Shown here: piece after piece, positions 52,537-61,199 of the stretch
Numbering within the stretch: position 1 is the first letter of the stretch
Layout of the letters: each line of letters begins with the position of its first letter
Source of the DNA: Azonexaceae bacterium
Lineage (GTDB): Bacteria > Pseudomonadota > Gammaproteobacteria > Burkholderiales > Rhodocyclaceae
DNA: 64,000 nt
Direction: 5' to 3'
Assembly: GCA_013335535.1 (NCBI GenBank)
Contig: JAAXVL010000002.1
Coordinates: forward strand, 248,001-312,000
Notes under the pieces: generated by a model
What the model was told of the DNA's origin: nothing
What the model saw: only the letters and a program-made list of their open reading frames with translations
Database searches by the model: none
Position numbers and translations under genes: made by a program

Positions 52537-53723
52537 AACCCAGCCAATTTATTAGCCGTAAGCTTGGGCTCTGGCTTTTTGCCGCCATGCTCGTCGTCGG
52601 ATTTGGCGTGGTTGTCGCCCGCTCAGGCCCGTTATCTCCTATCCAGGTCACCACACTCCGTGTGGAGACGGGTTCGCTGTCGCCAGCAATATTCGGCATC
52701 GGCACGGTCGAAGCCCGCCGTAGTTATCTCATCGGCCCGACGGCTGCGGGACGCGTCAAAGCTGTTCATGCGGATGTCGGCGAGACGGTCAAGGCTGGGC
52801 AGTTGCTGGCGGAAATCGACCCCGTTGACCTGGATGAACGCCTTCGTTCGACAGAAGCCGCTTATGCCCGGGCGGCCAGTGCAGTCACCGCAGCCGAAGC
52901 ACAACGCAAGGATGCCTTGGCCAGACGCCAACTCGCCGAACTCAATGCCAAACGCTATCGCGACCTGGGCGGAAAAAATTTCGTCAGCACCAGCGCTGTA
53001 GAAGGCAAGCAGCAGGAACTCGATTCGGCTCAGGCAGCACTTGAGGCCAGCGAAGCCAATTTGCAGGGTGCCCGCCAGGACCAACTACGGCTGAAGGCTG
53101 ACCAGGACGGCATCCGCCAACAACGCGGCAACCTGCGTCTGCTGGCCCCGCGGGATGGCCTGGTGACGAGTCGCGAAGCGGAACCCGGCTCGACGGTGAT
53201 TGCCGGCCAGGCGGTCCTCCGCCTGGTGGAACCGGACAGCCTCTGGGTCAAGGCGCGCCTCGACCAGGGGCGCTCGCGCGGCCTGGCCGTAGGTCAAGCG
53301 GTAGATATTGTTTTGCGCAGCAATGCCTCGACCCAGCATCCCGGTAAGGTGGCGCGTATCGAGCCGGTGAGCGACAGCGTCACGGAGGAGCGCATCGCTC
53401 AAATCGCGTTCGAGCGCATCCCCGAGGGACTGAGCGTTGGCGAGATGACCGAAGTCACCGTGAAGACCGGGGCAGCGCAATCCGGACTGCTGCTCCCCAA
53501 CGCCGCCATCAAACAGATGCCCCAAGGCAGCGGCGTCTGGAAGCTCAAGGATGGCAAGCCCAGCCTGACCCCGGTGAAGCTAGGCAGCAACAGTCTGGAT
53601 GGCAACGTACAGATTCTCGATGGCCTGGCGGCTGGCGACGAGGTGGTCATTCATAGCGAGCGCGACCTCAACGAGGGCGTCCGCATCAAGGTGGTCAGCC
53701 AACTCGTGGGGAAACCCAAGTGA
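52533..53723 (+). CDS. Periplasmic adaptor (HlyD/DevB/MacA-like)
   Basis: The 396-residue membrane-fusion protein has one N-terminal anchor (about residues 10-30), a split lipoyl domain (AGRVKAVHADVGETVKAGQLL and APRDGLVTSREAEPGSTV), a coiled-coil hairpin (about 110-200) and a beta-barrel domain. It would bridge the inner-membrane ABC permease to an outer-membrane channel. It is coupled to TetR and to the permease gene by four-base overlaps. Confidence 0.9.
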   Translation: MKPSQFISRKLGLWLFAAMLVVGFGVVVARSGPLSPIQVTTLRVETGSLSPAIFGIGTVEARRSYLIGPTAAGRVKAVHADVGETVKAGQLLAEIDPVDLDERLRSTEAAYARAASAVTAAEAQRKDALARRQLAELNAKRYRDLGGKNFVSTSAVEGKQQELDSAQAALEASEANLQGARQDQLRLKADQDGIRQQRGNLRLLAPRDGLVTSREAEPGSTVIAGQAVLRLVEPDSLWVKARLDQGRSRGLAVGQAVDIVLRSNASTQHPGKVARIEPVSDSVTEERIAQIAFERIPEGLSVGEMTEVTVKTGAAQSGLLLPNAAIKQMPQGSGVWKLKDGKPSLTPVKLGSNSLDGNVQILDGLAAGDEVVIHSERDLNEGVRIKVVSQLVGKPK

Positions 53724-54913
53724 TTAGCCTGGCCGGGCGGGACATCCTGCATTCCTGGTCAAAGTTCGTCCTGACCGGTATCGGCCTGGGTTTGTTGATA
53801 GGCGTGACGTTGAGCATGGCCGGCATTTATCGCGGCATGGTCGACGACGCCAAGGCGCTACTCAACAACAGTGGTGCCGACATATGGGTGGTGCAACAGG
53901 AGACCCAGGGTCCTTACGCCGAATCCTCGAGTCTGCACGATGACGTATATCGGGCCTTGCTGGCGCTGCCAGGAATTTCCCGCGCGGCCAATGTCACTTA
54001 TTTGACGATGCAGGTCCGCCTCGGCAACACCGATGTTCGGACCATGGTGGTCGGCTTCGAGCCCGGGCAACCCGGCGAGCCCAGCTACCTGGTCGCTGGC
54101 CGGCAGATTACCCGCAGCCATTACGAGGCAGTAGCCGATGTGAAGACCGGCTTTCAACTGGGCGACACGATACGTATTCGCCGCCACGACTATCGCGTGG
54201 TTGGCCTCACCCGGCGAATGGTGTCGTCGGGCGGCGACCCGATGGTTTTCATCCCGCTCAAGGATGCGCAGGAGGCGCAGTTTCTAAAGGACAACGACGC
54301 CATACTTAACGAGCGCGCCCGCACCACGGCCAACCCAACCCTGAACCGTCCCGGTGTACCGGGTCTGCTCGATGCCATCCTGGCTTCACAGAACGCCAAT
54401 CACAACGTCAATGCGGTACTGGTTCAGATTGCCCCTGGCACCGAGCCGGACCATGTGGCGAGCGAGATTCGCCGCTGGAAGCATCTGCAAGCCTTTACCC
54501 GTGCCCAGATGGAAGAGATTCTGGTTTCCAAGCTAATTGCCACCTCGGCCAAACAAATCGGCATGTTCCTGGTCATCCTGGCCATCGTCAGCGCCGCCAT
54601 CGTCGCCTTCATCATCTACACCATGACGCTGGGCAAGATACGGGAAATAGCCGTGCTGAAGCTCATCGGCACCCGCAACCGGACTATTGCCGGAATGATT
54701 CTTCAGCAGGCCATGGGGCTGGGACTCATTGGCTTCATTGTCGGCAAGACCGTCGCCACCCTCTGGGCGCCGATTTTTCCGAAATTTGTCCTGCTTGAAC
54801 CAGGTGACGCGGTTCGAGGGTTCATCGTGGTGATGCTCATCTGCGCCCTGGCCAGCACGCTCGCCATTCGTGTCGCCTTGCGTGTCGACCCGGCTACGGC
54901 CATCGGAGGTTAA
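53720..54913 (+). CDS. ABC transporter permease (DevC/MacB/FtsX-type)
   Basis: The 397-residue permease has TM1 (about residues 15-35), a large periplasmic MacB-core-like domain and three C-terminal helices of the FtsX fold (IGMFLVILAIVSAAIVAFII, then QAMGLGLIGFIVGKTVATLW, then FIVVMLICALASTLAI). The start is GTG at 53720, overlapping the adaptor stop (GTGA). With the separate ATPase gene next to it the layout is that of DevBCA or LolCDE-like systems rather than fused MacB. Confidence 0.9.
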   Translation: MISLAGRDILHSWSKFVLTGIGLGLLIGVTLSMAGIYRGMVDDAKALLNNSGADIWVVQQETQGPYAESSSLHDDVYRALLALPGISRAANVTYLTMQVRLGNTDVRTMVVGFEPGQPGEPSYLVAGRQITRSHYEAVADVKTGFQLGDTIRIRRHDYRVVGLTRRMVSSGGDPMVFIPLKDAQEAQFLKDNDAILNERARTTANPTLNRPGVPGLLDAILASQNANHNVNAVLVQIAPGTEPDHVASEIRRWKHLQAFTRAQMEEILVSKLIATSAKQIGMFLVILAIVSAAIVAFIIYTMTLGKIREIAVLKLIGTRNRTIAGMILQQAMGLGLIGFIVGKTVATLWAPIFPKFVLLEPGDAVRGFIVVMLICALASTLAIRVALRVDPATAIGG

Positions 54914-54914
54914 G

Positions 54915-55619
54915 GTGAAAGGTTTCGGGATTCACATCGAGGGTCTACGCAAGCGCTACGGCGAAGGCGATACGGCGGTCGACGCGCTGAAAGACGTCAA
55001 TATGACCGTTGCACCGGGCGAGGTAGTCGGTCTGATAGGTCCGTCGGGTTCAGGCAAAAGTACCCTGCTGAAATGCCTGGGCGCCGTCATCGAACCCACA
55101 GCCGGTCGGATGATATTGGGCGACGAGGTGATTTTTGAGGATGGTTGGAAAATCGCCGACCTCAGAGCCCTGCGCCGCGACAGGATTGGCTTTGTGTTTC
55201 AGGCGCCGTACCTGATTCCATTTCTGGATGTCACCGATAACGTGGCCTTGTTGCCGATGCTCGCCGGCAAGCCGAATGGCGAAGCGCGCAAGCGGGCGAA
55301 TGAACTGCTGGATGCCCTCGATGTCGGTCATCGCGCCAAGGCGAATCCCTCACAGCTCTCCGGTGGCGAGCAGCAACGTGTGGCGATTGCCCGCGCCTTG
55401 GCCAATCAACCGCCGGTGATTCTGGCGGATGAACCGACGGCACCGCTGGATAGCGAACGGGCGCTCAGCGTCGTGCGCATTCTCAACGACATGGCCCGGC
55501 AGTTTCGAACCGCAATCATCGTGGTCACGCACGACGAGAAAATCATTCCCACCTTCAAGCGCATCTATCACATTCGCGATGGCAAAACTTTTGAAGAGCG
55601 AGGACTCGGGGCTGCCTAG
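54915..55619 (+). CDS. ABC transporter ATPase (DevA/LolD-type)
   Basis: The 234-residue ATPase has Walker A GPSGSGKST (about residue 41), signature LSGGEQQRVAIARAL, Walker B VILADEPTAPLD and the switch His in VVTHDE. The GTG at 54915 is preferred, five bases after GGAGG. The D-loop reads TAPLDS where TGNLDS or TAALDS is common. It completes the exporter operon. Confidence 0.92.
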   Translation: MKGFGIHIEGLRKRYGEGDTAVDALKDVNMTVAPGEVVGLIGPSGSGKSTLLKCLGAVIEPTAGRMILGDEVIFEDGWKIADLRALRRDRIGFVFQAPYLIPFLDVTDNVALLPMLAGKPNGEARKRANELLDALDVGHRAKANPSQLSGGEQQRVAIARALANQPPVILADEPTAPLDSERALSVVRILNDMARQFRTAIIVVTHDEKIIPTFKRIYHIRDGKTFEERGLGAA

Positions 55620-55672
55620 CCTGAAATCTGACGGCTCAGCGTTTCATCTATCCATTCATCAGGACTCAGCAC

Positions 55673-55840
55673 ATGTTCCTTGTACTCATATTCTTGATTC
55701 TGGCGGCGACAACGTCCTACCTGTTCCCGGCGTGGTCGTGGGTCACAGTCTTGATGGTGTCGTTCGGCTGTGTGGCTACGTTGCGGATTTTGCTGGCGGT
55801 GATGTCTCGTACAGGAAGTACACCGAGGAACACGGAATAA
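55673..55840 (+). CDS. 55-residue membrane protein
   Basis: The short ORF MFLVLIFLILAATTSYLFPA onward encodes two membrane helices (about residues 1-19 and 22-45) and a polar tail ending GSTPRNTE. AGGA lies about nine bases before the ATG. It follows the ATPase gene by 53 bases and could be an accessory part of the exporter or an independent small protein. No family is recognised. Confidence 0.5.
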   Translation: MFLVLIFLILAATTSYLFPAWSWVTVLMVSFGCVATLRILLAVMSRTGSTPRNTE

Positions 55841-55904
55841 CTTAGCTCCAAGCCAGCCAAATGGGGCCTCGGCTCTGAACTCAATTCGCTAATGCCTCTT
55901 CCAA

Positions 55905-56528
55905 TCAGTTGCCGCCGATTGCCAAACGGATTGCTGCAAACCCAAAGACGGTCGAGAACAAAAACTTCGTGGCATTTTGGATGGAGCCGGAACCCGAAAA
56001 GCGCTTTGCGAGGCGTGAAGCCGCGAGGGCGTAAAGCACATCGAAGGCAAATCCCAGCCCGACCAGGATGGCGCCAAGCGTCAGATACTGCGCTGTCAGG
56101 TCGTACTCCGTGGAGATGAACTGCGGCAGCAACAGCGCACAAAACATCAACGCTTTAGGGTTGAGTAAATTGGTCATCACCCCACTGCGAATGGCCGCTA
56201 AGCCGCTACCGGTGACATTGGCTTCCTCCAACCCCTCTGTCTCGCCGGCTCGCAGCATCTTCCAAGCGAGAAACAGCAGGTATGCAGCGCCAAACCATCG
56301 AACGACATCGAACAAAACGGGATGCGTGTGAAACAGCGCCGCCAAGCCAAGAGCGGATAGCGTGACATGGACCGTTCTTGAAATGGCCAGTCCAATAGCG
56401 GCCATCAAGCCGTTCCTTGGCCCTCGGAATGCTGATGTAGAGAGAACCAATGCCATGTCAGGCCCTGGCAGAAGATAGACAGCAGTCAGCGCAGCGACAA
56501 AGACCAAAAGGTCGGGCAAGGCAATCAT
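55905..56528 (-). CDS. LysE/RhtB-family amino-acid exporter
   Basis: The 207-residue inner-membrane protein has about six helices. It begins MIALPDLLVFVAALTAVYLL with the family motif PGPDMALVLSTSAFRGPRNGL, and NLLNPKALMFCALLLPQF in the middle. The family exports amino acids such as threonine, homoserine or lysine. It diverges from an Lrp-type regulator across a 126-bp gap with a dyad. Confidence 0.92.
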   Translation of the reverse strand: MIALPDLLVFVAALTAVYLLPGPDMALVLSTSAFRGPRNGLMAAIGLAISRTVHVTLSALGLAALFHTHPVLFDVVRWFGAAYLLFLAWKMLRAGETEGLEEANVTGSGLAAIRSGVMTNLLNPKALMFCALLLPQFISTEYDLTAQYLTLGAILVGLGFAFDVLYALAASRLAKRFSGSGSIQNATKFLFSTVFGFAAIRLAIGGN

Positions 56529-56591
56529 CGAAGTGGTCGCGAGGCTGTTTTCGGAAGGAATATGTTCGCATGTTCAGTCCGAAATCTTGCT

Positions 56592-56612
56592 GCTATTTCT
56601 TCAGAAAATAGC
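56592..56612. promoter_or_regulatory. Dyad between rhtB-like and Lrp-like genes
   Basis: GCTATTT (56592-56598), seven bases, then AAATAGC (56606-56612) form a perfect 7-bp inverted repeat. The position in the divergent promoter region suits an Lrp/AsnC dimer. Confidence 0.5.
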
Positions 56613-56654
56613 CTAATATTTGGTGGATTCTTCCTGCTTGACACCGTTTGCGAC

Positions 56655-57128
56655 ATGAATCCACCTCTTGTGCAGCTGGACCAAACCGACTTGGCTATAT
56701 TGCGTGAGCTGCAAGCCGACGGCCGGCTATCGAATGCTAAGCTGGCCGAGAAACTGTCTCTGAGTGAAACACCCTGCTGGCGACGACTCAAGCGCCTCGA
56801 AGCCGATGGATTCATTGAGGGCTACCAAGCCAATCTGAGCCGGAAGAAGCTTGGCTATGGCGTTGTGGCATTCGTCCAGGTTACCTTGGGCAATCATGCC
56901 GGTGAAGCACCATTGCAATTTGAGAAGCTCGTGGCCAGCATGCCCGAGATTCTGTCTTGCCATAACGTCACCGGAGATTGCGACTACATGCTGCAAATCG
57001 TAGCCAGCGACTTGGATGCCTATGGCGTGTTCGTTCGAGACGAACTGCGTAAGCTGCCAGGAGTGACGTCGATTCGGTCGAACCTTTCCCTGCGAGAAGT
57101 GAAGTCCTCTACCGCATTACCGGTTTGA
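56655..57128 (+). CDS. Lrp/AsnC-family regulator
   Basis: The 157-residue regulator has an N-terminal helix-turn-helix (about 10-60; LQADGRLSNAKLAEKLSLSE, PCWRRLKRLEADGFI) and a C-terminal RAM ligand/oligomerisation domain (about 70-150; CHNVTGDCDYMLQIVASDL). I used the ATG at 56655. It probably controls the divergent RhtB exporter in response to an amino acid. Confidence 0.92.
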   Translation: MNPPLVQLDQTDLAILRELQADGRLSNAKLAEKLSLSETPCWRRLKRLEADGFIEGYQANLSRKKLGYGVVAFVQVTLGNHAGEAPLQFEKLVASMPEILSCHNVTGDCDYMLQIVASDLDAYGVFVRDELRKLPGVTSIRSNLSLREVKSSTALPV

Positions 57129-57201
57129 GCATGGCAAATGGTGTCGGCGGCTTATGGCCAGGAAGCAGACCTAGCGAGCGCAATACCTGAACGACAGCAA
57201 C

Positions 57202-57290
57202 GGGTCGGCTTGCGACGGTCCCTTCTCAGAATTGCCAGCCGGAAAGCGGCCAGTGAAATTCCGATTCCCGGAAGCGGCCAGTCGCAACTG
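57202..57290 (+). repeat. Inverted-repeat element, copy B
   Basis: This matches the reverse complement of 46831-46916. It contains an internal pair, GGAAAGCGGCCAGT (57241-57254) and GGAAGCGGCCAGT (57270-57282), spaced about 29 bases. It sits in the 277-bp gap between the Lrp gene and the sensor kinase, which otherwise shows no gene. Confidence 0.75.
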
Positions 57291-57405
57291 AGTGCAACCG
57301 ACCCTTTGCTGTCACTCGTTGGTGGCACTACGAACGTCTGGAGTAAGGAATAAACCAGCCTTCAAGAATTCAAGATGCATTACCTTTGTTGCCGTAACCT
57401 GCCAC

Positions 57406-58794
57406 TCAACGTGGAAAGCGAATGGAAAACCTGGTGAAGCCACTATCGGACATTACCGAGACCTCCCCACCATGGGCTTGGACAATCGAGCGAGTGATTG
57501 CCAATCCAAGACCAGAACCTTCGCCGTAGTGTTGGCGTGATGCATCTGCTCGGTAGAAACGGTCAAACAACCTTGGTAGATGTTCAGGTGCGATTGTTTC
57601 TCCTGTGTTCTCAACGGAAACGACGGTCTCTCCCACAGGAGTTTCTTTGAGTTCAATAGAGATACGGCCAAGCTTGGGTGTGTGGCGGACTGCATTTGAC
57701 AGAAGATTGCCAATGGCGCGGCGTAGCATTAACCGGTCACCGGCAATGAATGCCTCTCCTGAACACGAGAGCCGCAATTCCTTCTCGTCGGCGTAGGCCT
57801 CGTAGAACTCCAACAGACTGGAGACTTCGGCCCCCAGGTCCACCTCTTCGCGGAGCGGAATCAACAGATTGTTGTCGGCCTTTGCAAGGAACAACATATC
57901 AGCAATGGTTCTCGACAAGCGCTCAAACTCCTCTGCATTTGAAGCCAACACATCCTGGTATTCATCGAGTGTTCGTGCCTTGGATAGCGTGACCTGCGTT
58001 TGGGTCAGCAAGTTACTGACCGGGGTACGCAGTTCATGGGCAAGGTCCGACGAAAAATCCGAGAGTCGCCGAAAGGACTCCTCTAGTCTGGCGAGCATGT
58101 CGTTGAGTGTCCGGACCACTTCGGCAAGCTCAAGCGGGATGCTGCCTTCCTCGAGTCGCTGGTCCAACTTTTCCGCCGTAATATCCGCAGCATGGCGAAC
58201 AATGTCATGCAATGGCGCGAGGCCGCGACGTGCTGCTAATCCCCCCAGAAATCCTGACAGCGTGGCAGCCAGCGCGACGACGGCCCACATCGTCAGTCTG
58301 AATGACTGCATGAAATGCTCGTGATGCGTCAAATCAGTCGATAGGGCAACGGTAGTTGAGGCCCCACCTGCAATTCCTGTTGGTGCCGTACCCAAAATCC
58401 CCCGATAAAGATGCTGGTCGGCACCTGTCCAAGTACGGGGGAATTGCGCTGTCGGGCCTTGAGGCTGGCTTCCCTTAGGAAATGAAGCCCCTTCTGATAG
58501 ATACAGTGGGTTTCCCGCGTCACTCCAAATGCCCACTGCTAGGCCGTGATGACCAATCAAAGCAGCGTCCAATTGGGCTGGGATGGCTTCCAAATCGCCA
58601 GCACTGTGAGTCGCAGCGATAGCGTGCTGAATAAGCTCTAGCTTGCCTTCAAGGAGCTCGAGGTCCATGTCCTCGAAATGACGCTCGACCAGCGAGCCGA
58701 TGACCAATCCAAGCAGTAGCAAGACTGACGTCGAGACGACCGCGAAAAGCAGTGTTAACCGCGTGGTAAGAGAGTTTCCTGCCACCCACTTCAT
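57406..58794 (-). CDS. CusS/CopS-type heavy-metal sensor kinase
   Basis: The 462-residue kinase has TM1 (about residues 12-32), a periplasmic domain of about 130 residues, TM2 (about 165-188), HAMP, an H box (FSSDLAHELRTPVSNLL), an N box (RRAIGNLLSNAVRHTP) and a G box (GEGSGLGLAITRSI). The layout fits the CusS/IrlB heavy-metal sensor group. Its ATG overlaps the stop of the response regulator gene (TAATG). The copper-handling genes across the divergent promoter support a copper or silver signal. Confidence 0.9.
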   Translation of the reverse strand: MKWVAGNSLTTRLTLLFAVVSTSVLLLLGLVIGSLVERHFEDMDLELLEGKLELIQHAIAATHSAGDLEAIPAQLDAALIGHHGLAVGIWSDAGNPLYLSEGASFPKGSQPQGPTAQFPRTWTGADQHLYRGILGTAPTGIAGGASTTVALSTDLTHHEHFMQSFRLTMWAVVALAATLSGFLGGLAARRGLAPLHDIVRHAADITAEKLDQRLEEGSIPLELAEVVRTLNDMLARLEESFRRLSDFSSDLAHELRTPVSNLLTQTQVTLSKARTLDEYQDVLASNAEEFERLSRTIADMLFLAKADNNLLIPLREEVDLGAEVSSLLEFYEAYADEKELRLSCSGEAFIAGDRLMLRRAIGNLLSNAVRHTPKLGRISIELKETPVGETVVSVENTGETIAPEHLPRLFDRFYRADASRQHYGEGSGLGLAITRSIVQAHGGEVSVMSDSGFTRFSIRFPR

Positions 58795-59468
58795 TATTCG
58801 TCTTCCAGAACGTACCCCATACCTCGGACGGTATGAATGAGTTTCTGCTCGAATCCGTCATCGACCTTGGCACGGAGACGGCGAATGGCTACCTCAATGA
58901 CGTTGGTGTCGCTATCGAAATTCATATCCCAAACTTGAGATGCAATCAGCGAGCGGGGCAGTACCTCTCCTTGGCGGCGAAGTAACAACTCAAGCAGTGA
59001 AAACTCTTTTGATGTCAGGTCGATTTTCTTGCCCGCACGGGTAACTCGTCGGCGCATCAAGTCGAGTTCCAAGTCGCCGGCCTTGAGAAGGTCGGATTCT
59101 TTTGCTTTACCTCCGCGCCGCAGCAAGGTGCGCACCCTTGCCAATAACTCCGAAAACGCAAATGGCTTCACCAGGTAGTCATCAGCTCCCAGTTCTAGCC
59201 CCTTTACGCGGTCTTCAACCGAATCACGGGCCGTCAGAAACAGTACAGGTATTTCTTTACCGGCACGTCGAATACCCTGAAGTACCTGCCATCCATCAAT
59301 ACCCGGCAACATAACATCCAGCACGGCCAAGTCGTATGCCTCGGTCAGGGCAAGGTGAAGCCCATCCAGGCCATCTCTGGCCAGGTCGACCATAAAGCCG
59401 GCTTCTGATAGCCCTTGCTTAAGGTAATCGCCTATTTTCGGCTCGTCTTCGACGACCAATATCCTCAT
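58794..59468 (-). CDS. CusR/CopR-type OmpR-family response regulator
   Basis: The 224-residue regulator has a receiver domain (phosphoacceptor Asp51 in [14 protein letters not shown], Lys in [12 protein letters not shown]) and a winged-helix output domain ([35 protein letters not shown]). I used the ATG at 59468 ([11 protein letters not shown]). It diverges from the cytochrome c gene, whose promoter region has an operator-like dyad also found before the DUF411 gene. Confidence 0.93.
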   Translation of the reverse strand: MRILVVEDEPKIGDYLKQGLSEAGFMVDLARDGLDGLHLALTEAYDLAVLDVMLPGIDGWQVLQGIRRAGKEIPVLFLTARDSVEDRVKGLELGADDYLVKPFAFSELLARVRTLLRRGGKAKESDLLKAGDLELDLMRRRVTRAGKKIDLTSKEFSLLELLLRRQGEVLPRSLIASQVWDMNFDSDTNVIEVAIRRLRAKVDDGFEQKLIHTVRGMGYVLEDE

Positions 59469-59534
59469 CGAACCACTCCCTTTGACGCCTGAGTTATTAC
59501 TCATTTTGCTCTGAGGTGGCTGTATAACCACCTA

Positions 59535-59562
59535 GATTACGAAAATGTAATTTTTCGGTCAG
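59535..59562. promoter_or_regulatory. Cop-box-like operator 1
   Basis: ATTAC (59536-59540), six bases, GTAAT (59547-59551), followed by TTTTCGGTCAG. The same arrangement recurs at 60256-60283. Dyads of the ATTAC-N6-GTAAT type resemble copper-responsive CopR/CusR boxes. It lies in the 149-bp gap (59469-59617) between cusR and the cytochrome gene. Confidence 0.6.
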
Positions 59563-59617
59563 TATTTGGTTAGGTCGACTTCCCCAAAATGGTGCATGTT
59601 GAAATCAGGGGAAGTAT

Positions 59618-60247
59618 ATGAAGCAATTTCTTTTAGGCGCTGTGTCCGTAGTTAGCCTCGGGGCTATCTCAGGCTACGCACTCACTCAAAGTGGCGGCAT
59701 CGATTTTGCTGCCGATTCAGCCCACTCGCCCAGCATCACAAAGCTTATCGAATGGGCTCGTGAGCAGTCCGTAGCCAAGCAGGCTAAGGACATCATCCCG
59801 CCTACAGATTTGGCATCCGAAGAACGCATTCGCCGCGGAGCAGGAAACTACGAGGCCATGTGCGTCAGTTGCCACCTCTCACCTGGCGTCGAAGATAGCG
59901 AGATACGCAAGGGGCTATATCCCAGTCCGCCAAACCTGTCGCAGGCGGCCCCCGCAACCGAGGAAAAAGGTGCGGATGCCCGTCGATTCTGGATTATCAA
60001 ACATGGCATCAAGGGTTCCGGGATGCCTGCCTGGGCTAAAGGCGGGATGGACGATGAAGCCATCTGGGACCTGGTGGCGTTCATCAATGTTCTACCGAAG
60101 CTCTCGGCTGCCGAATATAAGGCCCGCATTGCAGCCAGCGAAGGGCACTCGCACGCCGGCATGGAGCCCCCTGCATCAGCACAGAGCTCACCAAACCCTC
60201 ATAACCATGAGGGCCACTCCCACAGTCAGCATAAGCACAGCCACTAA
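59618..60247 (+). CDS. Cytochrome c with a His-rich C-terminal tail
   Basis: The 209-residue product has an N-terminal signal or anchor (about residues 1-24), a class I cytochrome c domain (haem motif CVSCH near residue 82, distal Met probably in KGSGMPAWAK) and a C-terminal tail rich in His (HSHAGMEPP, then PHNHEGHSHSQHKHSH). The tail could bind copper or another metal. It is the first gene across from cusR; AGGGGAAG precedes the ATG. Confidence 0.88.
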   Translation: MKQFLLGAVSVVSLGAISGYALTQSGGIDFAADSAHSPSITKLIEWAREQSVAKQAKDIIPPTDLASEERIRRGAGNYEAMCVSCHLSPGVEDSEIRKGLYPSPPNLSQAAPATEEKGADARRFWIIKHGIKGSGMPAWAKGGMDDEAIWDLVAFINVLPKLSAAEYKARIAASEGHSHAGMEPPASAQSSPNPHNHEGHSHSQHKHSH

Positions 60248-60255
60248 GCCTCTTT

Positions 60256-60283
60256 GATTACTGAAATGTAATTTTTTGGTCAG
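60256..60283. promoter_or_regulatory. Cop-box-like operator 2
   Basis: ATTAC (60257-60261), six bases, GTAAT (60268-60272), followed by TTTTTGGTCAG, repeats the element at 59535-59562. It lies in the 106-bp gap before the DUF411 gene, suggesting a second CusR-controlled promoter. Confidence 0.6.
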
Positions 60284-60353
60284 CTTGCTGTTGGGTGCCG
60301 ATACCTAAACTTTGTAGCCATACGTTACCCCTCACTGCTCAACGAAGGTCGAC

Positions 60354-60788
60354 ATGTTCAAAACTAGCTCCCTGATTATTGCCCTGTCGCTGCTTGCCGG
60401 CATCAACCTGGCCCAGGCGGCGGAGCGCGTTGAAGTCTTCAAAAGCCCATACTGCGGCTGTTGCGAAAAATGGGTCGAGCACATGCGCAAGGCCGGCTTC
60501 GACGTGGTCACCAAGGACGTCAATGATGTTCCGGCTGCGCGAATGGCTGCCGGCATGCCGGAGCGATTCGGCTCCTGCCATACCGCCAAGGTCGGCGGGT
60601 ATGTCGTGGAAGGACATGTTCCCGCTGCGGATGTCCAGCGCCTGCTGAAAGAAAAACCCAAGGCTGTCGGCCTGGCAGCCCCGGGCATGCCACAAGGCTC
60701 ACCGGGCATGGAAACCAATCACCCGCAACCCTATGACACGTTGCTCGTTCAGGCGGACGGCAGCTCCAAAGTTTTCGCTAAACATTAA
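60354..60788 (+). CDS. DUF411-family periplasmic metal-binding protein
   Basis: The 144-residue product has a Sec signal (about residues 1-22, ending AQAA) and a DUF411 domain: FKSPYCGCCEKWVEHMRKAG with a CxCC thiol cluster, then GSCHTAKVGGYVVEGHVP. The domain is recurrent in copper-resistance operons and probably binds copper in the periplasm. It is followed after 23 bases by the CusF-like gene. Confidence 0.9.
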   Translation: MFKTSSLIIALSLLAGINLAQAAERVEVFKSPYCGCCEKWVEHMRKAGFDVVTKDVNDVPAARMAAGMPERFGSCHTAKVGGYVVEGHVPAADVQRLLKEKPKAVGLAAPGMPQGSPGMETNHPQPYDTLLVQADGSSKVFAKH

Positions 60789-60811
60789 CCTTTATATCTC
60801 GGAGAACCACC

Positions 60812-61150
60812 ATGAAGAAGTTGATTGCCTCCTTTGCTTTTATCACCGCCTTGACTCCAGTCTTTGCCATAGCCGCTGACCATGACATGCATGCTGGTCA
60901 CGGCGCCATGCACTCGGATGCAGCCCAAACTGCACTTATAGATGGACTGGTGAAGAAGGTCGACAAGGCCGGTGGCAAGCTCACTGTCTCCCATGACGCC
61001 TTGCCCAACGGCATGCCTGCCATGACAATGGCGTTCAAAGTAAAAGACGCTTCCTGGCTCGATAAGGTGAAGGCCGGCCAGAAGATTCGCTTTGCATCGG
61101 ACAACATCAACGGCGCGATGACCATCGTGCGTCTGGAATTGCCAAAGTAA
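60812..61150 (+). CDS. CusF-like periplasmic copper/silver-binding protein
   Basis: The 112-residue product has a Sec signal (about residues 1-21) and a CusF-type small beta-barrel with NGMPAMTMAFKV, which holds the Met ligands. A His/Met-rich mature N-terminus (DHDMHAGHGAMH) may add metal ligands. By family it delivers Cu(I)/Ag(I) to the CusCBA efflux pump encoded next. GGAGAACC precedes the ATG. Confidence 0.92.
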   Translation: MKKLIASFAFITALTPVFAIAADHDMHAGHGAMHSDAAQTALIDGLVKKVDKAGGKLTVSHDALPNGMPAMTMAFKVKDASWLDKVKAGQKIRFASDNINGAMTIVRLELPK

Positions 61151-61199
61151 GGGTATGTTGGCACGCGGTGCCACCGGAACTCATCACGAGGACAAACAG

